From: Micromussa lordhowensis
Lineage: Eukaryota > Cnidaria > Anthozoa > Scleractinia > Lobophylliidae
Assembly: GCA_964020085.1 (NCBI GenBank)
Contig: OZ026596.1
Location: 46,183,103-46,247,102 of the forward strand
Reading direction: 5' to 3'
Length of the DNA stretch: 64,000 nucleotides
Part shown: in pieces, positions 54,905-62,936 of the stretch
Position numbering within the stretch: position 1 is the first letter of the stretch
Layout: each line of letters begins with the position of its first letter
Position numbers and translations under genes: made by a program
Notes under the pieces: generated by a model
What the model was told of the DNA's origin: nothing
Database searches by the model: none
Seen by the model: only the letters and a program-made list of their open reading frames with translations

Positions 54905-56071
54905 ATGACTGAATTACATCAAATTTCTGTCACACTTTCTCAAGGTCAAAAAAGAAAACTATCTAAGGCTTACAGAAACAGAGAAGAAATAAGTTTACGC
55001 TTAAATAAAAATGCGTTGAGTGGTTCTGATGTACTTATGGTTCCAATGAATACTGTTAAGAGACTCGCTAAGGCCAAAACAATGGATCGAGGAATGGTAA
55101 TTACTATATCAAAGTATAATATCAGGCGACAAACTGGTAGTGGTATCTTTAGCTCAATATTGCCAGTATTAAAGAATGTAGCACCAACTATCGGTAAAAC
55201 ACTAGGATTGTCTGCCCTAGCAGGGTTAGCTTCTGAAGGTGCAAGCCAAATAGTTAAGAAAATTAGTGGTGGTCAATTATTTCAAGTACCAAATAAAAAT
55301 CTATATATGTTGGCTCAAATGGGTGATCTACTGACTAAAGGACAAATAGGAGATTTAGCCCGAGCTCATAAATTAGGAGAAGACTTACTTTTCCGACTTA
55401 CACAACGACAAGTAGGAAGTGGTATTGGCACGTTACTAGCTAGTATTGGTATTCCAATGATTATTGATGCATTAAAAGGAGGAAGTATAAAAGGTGGAAA
55501 TCCTAGAATGGGCGGTCCAAGATCAAATGGTGGAGCAGCAGTAATGCCTATGGCTCCACCACCTTTTATTGGCACATGGGGCAGGGGTAGGGGTAGAGGA
55601 AAAAAAAAAAAAAAGCCTAAATTCCATAAAGATATCCCAATGAGTAATTTTGATCTTTTAGATTGGTGTAAATACTTGAAGATACCTATCAAGAATGTTT
55701 TAAGTAGAGATCAGACTGTACCACATCAGCATAAGTTAGCGCTTTTTATTTATAATTTAGAACCTCATTATATGAGCGGTAGTCATTGGGTTACAACCTA
55801 TGTTCGTAATGGTACAATAAATTACTTTGACTCTTTTGGTATGCCACCTTTTCAAGAGTTGGTAAACCATGCAAAAGAGAAAAACTTAAATTTATTACAC
55901 CAAAACCGACAAATACAGAATCTCTATACTACAACCTGTGGCTATTTTTGCTTGTATTTCTTGAATGAAATGCATAAAGGAGTAGATTATTTAGATTTAT
56001 TGCAAGTTTTTAGCTTTGACACCGAAGAGAATGAAAAATTCATAGAGGACTATTTTGGTAAATTGCTTTGA
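54905..56071 (+). CDS. Fused capsid-associated domain and adenain-like cysteine protease
   Basis: 388 residues. The first 225 or so resemble a separate Polinton virion protein: an N-terminal strand/helix part (LSQGQKRKLSKAYRN, ALSGSDVLM), an amphipathic LPVLKNVAPTIGKTLGLSAL segment, and a Gly/Pro-rich link ending in GRGRGRGKKKKK. From about 240 there is an adenovirus-type maturation protease: His294 in GSHWV, Asp309 in YFDSFG, Cys349 in CGYFCLYF. It should cleave capsid precursors. One continuous frame joins both, with an A15 run at the linker (55601-55614 region), so slippage or indel there could decide whether they are really one protein. Confidence 0.75.
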   Translation: MTELHQISVTLSQGQKRKLSKAYRNREEISLRLNKNALSGSDVLMVPMNTVKRLAKAKTMDRGMVITISKYNIRRQTGSGIFSSILPVLKNVAPTIGKTLGLSALAGLASEGASQIVKKISGGQLFQVPNKNLYMLAQMGDLLTKGQIGDLARAHKLGEDLLFRLTQRQVGSGIGTLLASIGIPMIIDALKGGSIKGGNPRMGGPRSNGGAAVMPMAPPPFIGTWGRGRGRGKKKKKPKFHKDIPMSNFDLLDWCKYLKIPIKNVLSRDQTVPHQHKLALFIYNLEPHYMSGSHWVTTYVRNGTINYFDSFGMPPFQELVNHAKEKNLNLLHQNRQIQNLYTTTCGYFCLYFLNEMHKGVDYLDLLQVFSFDTEENEKFIEDYFGKLL

Positions 56072-56238
56072 AGACTTCTCATGTTTTTTAAATCTCGTTT
56101 CAAACTATTTCTCAGATTTCTCACTCTTTTAGTTTCTCCAGAACAACATAAAAAGGCAATTTTTCTATAAAGAAGTTTGTAATGTTTATACATCGCTTCT
56201 ATTCTACGTATTTCATTGTCAATTTCAATTTCTTCCAT
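56050..56238 (-). CDS. Small helical protein opposite the protease gene end
   Basis: I choose the internal ATG that gives 62 residues (MEEIEIDNEIRRIEAMYKHY...), because it is directly preceded by the TTATTATATA start motif; the frame continues further upstream. It is helical and basic (RNLRNSLKRDLKNMRS). Its end overlaps the last 22 bases of the protease gene on the other strand. No family recognised; similar in size and style to the 74-residue protein at 49447-49671. Confidence 0.45.
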   Translation of the reverse strand: MEEIEIDNEIRRIEAMYKHYKLLYRKIAFLCCSGETKRVRNLRNSLKRDLKNMRSLQSNLPK

Positions 56239-56268
56239 TATATAATAAAAAAAATAATTATAATATAG

Positions 56269-56505
56269 ATGAAAAGCTATTGTGTAAAACAACGAAAACA
56301 GACAGAGTGCGTTCCTGGTTCAGAAAGGGTTGTACAGACAAGAAATGGTCGTACCATGATGCGATGTAAATGCGCAGAATGCGGGATAACAAAAACTAAA
56401 TTTGTTAAGTCCGGTATGACTGGGAGAGGTAGAAAAGGAAAAGGGCTATTACTGGGTAAAAACAGTCCATTTAAGGGAATTCCCCTCATAGGAGCTATAT
56501 TATAG
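56269..56505 (+). CDS. DUF5679-like small zinc protein
   Basis: 78 residues. The motif is YCVKQRKQTECVP, TRNGRTMMRCKCAECGITKT and KF. The C-x-C-x2-C cluster with NGR and a Lys-Phe end recalls DUF5679, a short zinc-binding domain of large DNA viruses and Polintons. The first Cys pair seems altered (CVKQ). The C-terminus is Gly/Lys-rich, then hydrophobic (GIPLIGAIL), like a virion peptide. It is the close relative of the N-terminus of the next gene, implying a duplication. Confidence 0.6.
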   Translation: MKSYCVKQRKQTECVPGSERVVQTRNGRTMMRCKCAECGITKTKFVKSGMTGRGRKGKGLLLGKNSPFKGIPLIGAIL

Positions 56506-56633
56506 ATTAATTAAAATCAATAGTTAACTTTGTTAACAATAGATTAATTAAAATCCATAGTTAACTTTTTTAACAATAGATTAACTTTGTTAACAATAGA
56601 TTAACATATATTTATTATAATATTAATTAATAT
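56506..56633. repeat. Intergenic AGTTAAC/GTTAACAATAGATTA repeats
   Basis: Three imperfect units pair TTAACTTTGTTAA-type dyads with AATAGATTAA. They lie between two related genes and end in the AATATTAATTAATAT start motif. Confidence 0.65.
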
Positions 56634-57386
56634 ATGTTATCTTATTGCGTTCGACAAAGAAAAAGGACAGAATGTGTACCTAATTCTGAAACTTTTGTAA
56701 TTACAAAAAATGGTAGAAATGCAATGCGATGTATTTGTGCTGAATGTGGAATTACAAAATTTCGTTTTATATCACAAGGAGAAATGCAGGGAAGCGGTTT
56801 TGATGAACTAATTGTCAAAGGGTTGGCTGCTGGTGCAAAAGGATTGTATAACCTTGGAAAAATTGGTGCTAGTAAAGCAATAAAATCTGATTATGTAAAA
56901 GACAAAGTTAAAGGCATTGGTAAAAGGTATTTGAATAGAGCAATTGACTCTCTGGCTGACGATGTCTCTCGAAAAATCAGGGGAAGGGGTAGGGGAAGGG
57001 GAGTTGATATTCATAAAGCAATAGGTAAGTTACCTAAACCGAAAGCTGGTTGGACTCTTCCAGGACACAAATATACTGGTCCTTACAATGATTTAGAAAA
57101 CCAAGTAAAATGGGATCGAAACACAGGCCAAATCTATGAAATCTATGATCAGCCAACAGGTAAGACAGATGCTATAGCCATGCAACACGATGTTGATTAC
57201 TCAGTATGTGCTGATAAGGGAGGTAATGTAAAATCATGTAAAAATGTGGCTGACAAGAAAATGGTCCAAGCTCTAGATGCAATTCCCTGGAATGAGAGAC
57301 AGTGGGGCCACTGGTTAGCTAGAAACACTATTAATACAAAGCAAAAACTTGGTTTAGGAGTAAAAAAAAAAACGCTAAAAATTTAG
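56634..57386 (+). CDS. DUF5679 domain fused to phospholipase A2-like domain
   Basis: 250 residues. Residues 1-46 duplicate the DUF5679-like module; 55-125 hold a Gly/Ala-rich helix and a GRGRGRG linker; 140-215 form a viral-type phospholipase A2: calcium loop YTGPYNDL (147-154), catalytic HD in MQHDVDYSVC (185-186) and a second Asp in NVADKKM (207). Such domains in parvovirus VP1 and Polintons are thought to breach endosomal membranes during entry. The frame ends at a stop reached just after an A11 run; the integrase frame opens there in another phase. Confidence 0.75.
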   Translation: MLSYCVRQRKRTECVPNSETFVITKNGRNAMRCICAECGITKFRFISQGEMQGSGFDELIVKGLAAGAKGLYNLGKIGASKAIKSDYVKDKVKGIGKRYLNRAIDSLADDVSRKIRGRGRGRGVDIHKAIGKLPKPKAGWTLPGHKYTGPYNDLENQVKWDRNTGQIYEIYDQPTGKTDAIAMQHDVDYSVCADKGGNVKSCKNVADKKMVQALDAIPWNERQWGHWLARNTINTKQKLGLGVKKKTLKI

Positions 57387-58321
57387 ACACATGGGAAGGT
57401 CTAGCTAATGAGCTACACAAACCTATAAAACGAAATTTTACCAAGCGAAGAGTCATAGCACATAAGGTAGATGACATTTGGTGTTCTGACTTAGTTGATA
57501 TGCAAAAGCTTAGCAAATGGAACCGAGGTTATAAATATCTACTAATGGTCTTAGACCTTTTCAGTAAATATGGCTGGATAGTACCTCTAAAGACAAAAAC
57601 TGGCTTAGAAGTCGCTAAAGCGTTTGAAAGCTTATTTTTCTCTAATAAGCCTAAAATGTTATGGGTAGACAAAGGAAAAGAATATTATAACAAAAATGTG
57701 TTGGATCTCTTAGCTAAGGATAAGATAAAGGTCTATTCCACTGAAAATGAAGAGAAATCATCAGTTTGTGAGAGATGGAATAGAACTATCAAAGATAAAA
57801 TGTATAAGAGATTCACTATGCAAAACAATACAGTCTACGTTGACATACTTCCGAAAATACTCGCCTCTTATAACAACAGCCGACATAGATCAATAGGAAT
57901 GACACCTTTCCAAGCTAGAAAACCTGAAAACTATGGAAAAGTTTATTTTAATTTATATGGTGATTTAGCGAGAGACGACAAAAAAACCGAATTTAGAGTA
58001 GGTGATAGAGTCCGAATAAGCAAATACAAAAGGGTGACCTTTGATAAAGGCTATACTCCTAATTGGACTGAAGAAGTTTTCATCATAGACGAAATTAGAT
58101 TCACTAATCCTATTACTTATAAGATAAAAGACTTAAATGGTGAAGTGATTAAGGGTTCTTTCTACAGAGAAGAGTTACAAAAGACAGATCAAGAGGTCTA
58201 TAGAATAGAGAAAATTATCAGAAAGTCAAAAGGAAAAGCATTAGTCAAATGGAAAGGTTACCCAGACGAATTTAACAGTTGGGTGCCAGCTGGAGATTTA
58301 AAAAAAGTTTATAATAATTAA
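57362..58321 (+). CDS. Retrovirus-like integrase with C-terminal chromodomain
   Basis: DDE-type integrase that inserts viral DNA into the genome. The frame is open from the A11 run (57362-57372). The first internal ATG (57500) would drop the first catalytic Asp in WCSDLVDM, so translation must start upstream, with no ATG available. Catalytic residues: Asp in WCSDLVDM, Asp in WVDKGKEYYN, Glu in SSVCERWNRTIK. Next come an SH3-like region (FRVGDRVRISKYK) and a chromodomain (VYRIEKIIRKSKGKALVKWK, then GYPDEFNSWVP), typical of Polinton integrases and likely to steer insertion to modified histones. It is probably expressed as an extension of the phospholipase frame or is decayed. Confidence 0.85.
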   Translation, partial: KKKNAKNLDTWEGLANELHKPIKRNFTKRRVIAHKVDDIWCSDLVDMQKLSKWNRGYKYLLMVLDLFSKYGWIVPLKTKTGLEVAKAFESLFFSNKPKMLWVDKGKEYYNKNVLDLLAKDKIKVYSTENEEKSSVCERWNRTIKDKMYKRFTMQNNTVYVDILPKILASYNNSRHRSIGMTPFQARKPENYGKVYFNLYGDLARDDKKTEFRVGDRVRISKYKRVTFDKGYTPNWTEEVFIIDEIRFTNPITYKIKDLNGEVIKGSFYREELQKTDQEVYRIEKIIRKSKGKALVKWKGYPDEFNSWVPAGDLKKVYNN

Positions 58322-58353
58322 AAAAAATTAGAATATTATAAATATTTATATAA

Positions 58354-58563
58354 ATGGAAAAAACAGAAGAACAATTGAAACGAGAAAAATGGAACAAAAT
58401 TACCAATGAAAGACTGAAAAATACTGAATGGTACTGTGATGTATGTGGAAATGGAAAAAATTACACTTATAGAGGAAAATATATGCATCTAAAGACAAAG
58501 AAACATGAGCGTAACATTCTAAAATACACTAATCCAGTTACTGGCACACTAATTGATTTATAG
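58354..58563 (+). CDS. Small C2H2 zinc-finger protein
   Basis: 69 residues: a charged helix then WYCDVCGNGKNYTYRGKYMH and LKTKKH, a single U1/matrin-like C2H2 finger with Cys28, Cys31, His45 and His51. The same finger opens the DNA polymerase gene that follows, so one arose from the other. A role in nucleic-acid binding is likely. Starts after ATATTTATATAA and ends before a TTTAC-GTAAA dyad. Confidence 0.65.
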   Translation: MEKTEEQLKREKWNKITNERLKNTEWYCDVCGNGKNYTYRGKYMHLKTKKHERNILKYTNPVTGTLIDL

Positions 58564-58646
58564 TAAAGGAACTTTACAATAGTAAAGGAATAAATATTAT
58601 AAAAAGTTAAAATTTAAAAAAAATTATACATATATTATTATTATAG

Positions 58647-61600
58647 ATGGATTTTAAAGTTAAAATTAAACCCAAAATTAAATACAAAAAGATATCTGCC
58701 AACACAATACCAACACCATCTGATTGGTATTGTAATATATGCAAGAAAAAATATGCAAAAGGGGGAAAATATCAGCATTTAAAGACAGATTTTCACAAGC
58801 TTAATGTAGCAAAAAAAGGTCCGCAAGGTCAGCCACTGCCAGCCCCAACTGCCAACCCACAACCACGAAGATCTATGAATCTAGGAGATTATGTTGAAAA
58901 TCGACTAATCCGATTAATTGCAGAAAGGAGACTAAGGGACTCATTTCTTGGAGGTACTTTAATAGATGATCCGATAAGTCCCTCAGTCAATTTACCAGAA
59001 CCATTAAGACCTACTGAATATAGACCAGCTGCCCCAGTACCAAAACCACGTACAAAAAATCTAAAAAAACCAGTGCCTTTCCCGAGGCTAAGAATAATAA
59101 GACCTATAAAACCTGTACCTACAAGACTTCAAAAAAAGGTTAAAAATGTGATTGATCAAATCGCTCCATATTATCAGCCTGAAACTATAAGAGAATTCAG
59201 AAGAAATTTGAAATTTATCCCTAAAGACATCACTATTACTGAGCGATCCAATGCATTAAGAGGTAATGTTAAATCTTATGATGTACAAATTGTCAATAGA
59301 AATGACCCATCAATACAGTTAAGTAGGACTAAAAATGCAATATTTGATCTTTTAATGCGATCATTATCAGATAGAAGGGGTTTTAAATACAATACTACAC
59401 TAAGGGTACGATTATCAAAGCGTAAAGAGGGTACGATAATTTACCGAGAACCTTATTTTAACGCTGGCCCTTTTACAGTGACCAATAGACTAGATATAGA
59501 AGCGAGTATCGATAATGGTATTGAAAGAGTTTTAGAGTTAATAGCTGTTTGGCTCTCTGAAGGTTCTGGTTGGGTATTTGAATCGGTAGAATTACATATC
59601 ATTAATATTGTCTCTTACTTTCCATTAAGAGGAACATCATATATTCAGCTCCCAGAGGAACTACGTAACTCTATGAAGGGTTTAATCAATCCCAAAAATG
59701 AAGACAATAAATGTTTCCTATGGTGTCATATTAGACACCTTAATCCACTTGAAAGAAACCCTCAAAGTATAACTAAGGCAGATAGAGAATATGTCAAACG
59801 GTTAGATTACACTGGTGTCACTTTCCCTGTCACTATCAAAGATATTGATAGGATAGAAAAGCAAAATCAGATTAATGTTAATGTTTTTGGTTGGCTGTCA
59901 GGCAAGGGCACGGGAGGGAAGGGCATGGCTTATCCTATCAGAATATCAAAAGCTAAATTTCCAGACCATATAGAATTACTATGGATTGGTACTAATGATG
60001 AAAAATATGAAAAGAGCCACTATGTGCTTATTAAGAATTTCGATCGATTTATGAGTTCATTCACCAAATATAAAGCTAGGAAATATTTTTGTTTGTCTTG
60101 TCTTCATTGTTGCTCTTCCCAGAGAACATTAGAAATGCATCGAGAGGATTGCTTAGCTATTAATGGAACCCAGGCGATAAAAATGCCTCCAAAGGGATCA
60201 AAAATTTATTTCCAAAATCATAAGAAAATGTTACCTGTGCCTTTTGTCATTTACGCTGATTTTGAAGCCATTACGGAGCGAATAAATAGTTGTCAACCAT
60301 CTGATGATAAATCTTACACAAGTACTTATCAGAGTCATAAGGCCTGTGGTTACGGCTATAAATTAGTCTGTAGATATGATGAGAATTATTCAAAGCCAGA
60401 AAAGATTTACCGTGGAGAAGATGCTATAGAAAAGTTTATCAGGGAGATGCTATCTGAAGTCTCCCATTGTCAAATAATGGTGAGAGAAGAGTTCAAGAAA
60501 CCATTAGTTATGACAGACCAAAATGAGAAAGATTATCAAAATGCTACTAAATGTCATATTTGTTCCAGAAAATTCAAGTTTGTAGATGGAGTCATTAATG
60601 GAGGCCGTGATGGAGCTAAATTGAAAGTCAGAGATCATTGCCATATAACAGGTCAATATCGTGGTGCTGCTCATAGTGATTGTAATCTAAAATGGGCTAT
60701 CAGTGCAGATAATTTAAAAATTCCTGTGATCTTTCATAATCTTAAAGGTTATGATTGTCATTTTATCATGCAAAAGATTGGTCATTTAGTAAGACAAGAT
60801 GTTAATATTGATGTATCCGTCATAGCAATTAATTTTGAGAAATACATTGGTTTTAATATTGGCAAACATTTGACTTTCATTGACAGTTTTTCATTTATGA
60901 GTCAGAGTTTAGACCGTTTGAGTAGTAATTTAAGTGATGATGCATTCTTCCATACAAGAGGTGCTTTTCCAAATGATGAAGAATTCAGATTAATCAAGAG
61001 AAAAGGTGTTTACCCCTATGATTACATGGATTCATTCGAGCGATTCAGTGAGAAGTCTTTACCAAGGCGAGAAGATTTTTATAGTATTTTGAATGATGTG
61101 AATATTTCAGAGAGTGACTACTCACACGCAAAGAGGGTCTGGAACGCCTTCCAAATAAGAGACTTAGGTGATTATCATGATTTATATTTGCGTACAGATG
61201 TACTACTCTTGGCTGATGTATTTGAAAATTTCAGGAGGACATGTCTCTCTTATTATGGTTTAGATCCATGCCATTATTTTTCAGCACCTGGGTTATCGTG
61301 GGATGCATTACTGAAAATGACTATGGTCAATCTGGACTTGTTTTCAAACCTTGATATGCAATTATTCATTGAAAAAGGAATGAGAGGAGGTATTAGTACA
61401 ATTACACATAGATATGCAAAGGCAAACAACAAGTATATGAAGGGTTACAATCCAGAGGAAGCGAGTAGTTATTTAATGTATTTGGATGCAAATAATCTTT
61501 ATGGATGGGCTATGTCACAGTCACTACCAGTCGGAGATTTTAAATGGATAGACCCAGCTGAATATGAGGACCCTGAAGATTTTATCTTAGAAAATTACAC

Positions 61601-61982
61601 AGTTGAAACAAGAAAAGGTGTTATTTTAGAGGTTGATTTAGAATATCCACATGATTTGCATGATTTGCATAATGACTATCCATTAGCACCTGAAAAGATT
61701 TTAGTCACTGATGATATGCTATCAAATTATTGTAAAAATTTAAAAGAAAGTGGTAATATTAGCAGTGGTAGAGTAAAGAAGCTAGTACCTAACCTCCTTC
61801 CTAAAGAAAAGTATGTCTTACATTACAGAAATTTAAAATTGTATTTATCACTTGGCTTGAAGTTGAAAAAGATCCATAGAGTCTTGGAATTCACACAGCG
61901 ACCTTGGATGAAAAAATACATTGATTTTAATACTGAAAAGAGAAAAATGGCTAAAAATAGTTTTGAAAAAGACTTCTTTTAA
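58647..61982 (+). CDS. Protein-primed DNA polymerase B, N-terminal part (ends at an in-frame stop)
   Basis: 1111 residues to the stop. Residues 26-50 form a C2H2 finger (Cys29, Cys32, His44, His50); about 65-500 is a long N-terminal region that may hold the terminal protein. The 3'-5' exonuclease has Exo I YADFEAIT (about 535) and Exo II HNLKGYDCHFI (about 698), with an HCHITGQYRGAAH zinc knuckle between. Further on are YLRTDVLLLADVF (about 848) and polymerase motif A LDANNLYGWAMS (about 947). A TAA at 61980-61982 interrupts the frame between the thumb-side motifs; the same frame continues at 61983. It may be a nonsense mutation or a sequence error. Confidence 0.9.
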   Translation: MDFKVKIKPKIKYKKISANTIPTPSDWYCNICKKKYAKGGKYQHLKTDFHKLNVAKKGPQGQPLPAPTANPQPRRSMNLGDYVENRLIRLIAERRLRDSFLGGTLIDDPISPSVNLPEPLRPTEYRPAAPVPKPRTKNLKKPVPFPRLRIIRPIKPVPTRLQKKVKNVIDQIAPYYQPETIREFRRNLKFIPKDITITERSNALRGNVKSYDVQIVNRNDPSIQLSRTKNAIFDLLMRSLSDRRGFKYNTTLRVRLSKRKEGTIIYREPYFNAGPFTVTNRLDIEASIDNGIERVLELIAVWLSEGSGWVFESVELHIINIVSYFPLRGTSYIQLPEELRNSMKGLINPKNEDNKCFLWCHIRHLNPLERNPQSITKADREYVKRLDYTGVTFPVTIKDIDRIEKQNQINVNVFGWLSGKGTGGKGMAYPIRISKAKFPDHIELLWIGTNDEKYEKSHYVLIKNFDRFMSSFTKYKARKYFCLSCLHCCSSQRTLEMHREDCLAINGTQAIKMPPKGSKIYFQNHKKMLPVPFVIYADFEAITERINSCQPSDDKSYTSTYQSHKACGYGYKLVCRYDENYSKPEKIYRGEDAIEKFIREMLSEVSHCQIMVREEFKKPLVMTDQNEKDYQNATKCHICSRKFKFVDGVINGGRDGAKLKVRDHCHITGQYRGAAHSDCNLKWAISADNLKIPVIFHNLKGYDCHFIMQKIGHLVRQDVNIDVSVIAINFEKYIGFNIGKHLTFIDSFSFMSQSLDRLSSNLSDDAFFHTRGAFPNDEEFRLIKRKGVYPYDYMDSFERFSEKSLPRREDFYSILNDVNISESDYSHAKRVWNAFQIRDLGDYHDLYLRTDVLLLADVFENFRRTCLSYYGLDPCHYFSAPGLSWDALLKMTMVNLDLFSNLDMQLFIEKGMRGGISTITHRYAKANNKYMKGYNPEEASSYLMYLDANNLYGWAMSQSLPVGDFKWIDPAEYEDPEDFILENYTVETRKGVILEVDLEYPHDLHDLHNDYPLAPEKILVTDDMLSNYCKNLKESGNISSGRVKKLVPNLLPKEKYVLHYRNLKLYLSLGLKLKKIHRVLEFTQRPWMKKYIDFNTEKRKMAKNSFEKDFF

Positions 61983-62753
61983 TTAATGAATAATTCAGTG
62001 TTTGGTAAAACCATGGAAAACCTAAGAAAAAGATCTAATATCAAATTAGAAACTGATCCTGATCATTTATTGAAGCTTACAAGGCAACCAATGTACGTTT
62101 CTAGTAAAATATTTGATGAAAATTTAGTAGGAGTACAAATGAAAAAGGAGAGACTAACCTTAGATAAACCATCTTATGTTGGTTTTAGTATCTTAGAGTT
62201 AAGTAAAACACTAATGTATGATTTCCATTATAACTATATCAGAAAAAAATACTCAGATGTGAAGTTACTTTTTACTGATACCGACTCTTTAGTTTACCAT
62301 ATAAAAACAGAAGATGTTTACGAAGATTTATTTGCTGATAGACATCTATTTGACAATAGTGACTATCCTGAATCTTCTAAGTTCCATTTTGCTGAAAATA
62401 AAAAAGTAATTGGTAAATTCAAAGATGAAGCGTCAGGTGACCCGATCACAGAATTTGTTGGTCTAAAAAGTAAAATGTATTCTTACAAGACAGAAAACAA
62501 AGAAAACAAGACTGCTAAGGGTGTGAAAAAGAATGTCATCAAGAGTGAATTATCTCTCTCTGATTATCATGATACCTTATTCAATTGTACTACCATGAGG
62601 CATAAGATGAGAACTATAAGGTCAGAGTATCATCAAATATCAAGTTACCAAATTAATAAAGTATCATTATCACCTTTTGATGATAAAAGATATATTTTAG
62701 ATGATAGCATCTCCAGTTATGCGTATGGGCAACATAAAATAAAAAAATATTAG
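61983..62753 (+). CDS. Protein-primed DNA polymerase B, C-terminal part
   Basis: Same frame as the preceding part, directly after its TAA. It contains NNSVFGKTMENLRKRSNI (motif B side), the metal-binding motif C LLFTDTDSLVYHI at about residue 95 of this part, and FVGLKSKMYSYKT, the KxY-type motif typical of PolB. It cannot function alone. Length and motif order together with the N-terminal part fit Polinton PolB. Confidence 0.88.
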   Translation, partial: LMNNSVFGKTMENLRKRSNIKLETDPDHLLKLTRQPMYVSSKIFDENLVGVQMKKERLTLDKPSYVGFSILELSKTLMYDFHYNYIRKKYSDVKLLFTDTDSLVYHIKTEDVYEDLFADRHLFDNSDYPESSKFHFAENKKVIGKFKDEASGDPITEFVGLKSKMYSYKTENKENKTAKGVKKNVIKSELSLSDYHDTLFNCTTMRHKMRTIRSEYHQISSYQINKVSLSPFDDKRYILDDSISSYAYGQHKIKKY

Positions 62754-62762
62754 ATTATATAT

Positions 62763-62909
62763 ATGCCAATTCCAAATTATAAAAAATTCTTGTCAGACGA
62801 CCCTCTTGCTGATACTGATAGTAGCGATAGTGATTATGACCCTAATTCAGATGAGGAATCGACGAGCAGCGAAGAAGAAATAAATATATCTCTCTCCACT
62901 GTACTTTAA
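62763..62909 (+). CDS. Small acidic peptide
   Basis: 48 codons: MPIPNYKKFLSDDP, then an Asp/Ser/Glu-rich body (DTDSSDSDYDPNSDEE, STSSEEE) and a short hydrophobic tail. It starts directly after ATTATATAT and ends 27 bases before the next gene start, so it is likely real although short. Possible roles are phosphoacceptor or transcription/virion acidic peptide; unknown. Confidence 0.45.
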   Translation: MPIPNYKKFLSDDPLADTDSSDSDYDPNSDEESTSSEEEINISLSTVL

Positions 62910-62936
62910 AGAATAAGCTAACTATATATTATAATT

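Noticed and set aside
57500..58321. Integrase starting at the ATG at 57500
   Set aside because: This start would omit the first catalytic Asp, and the frame is open upstream to the A11 run.
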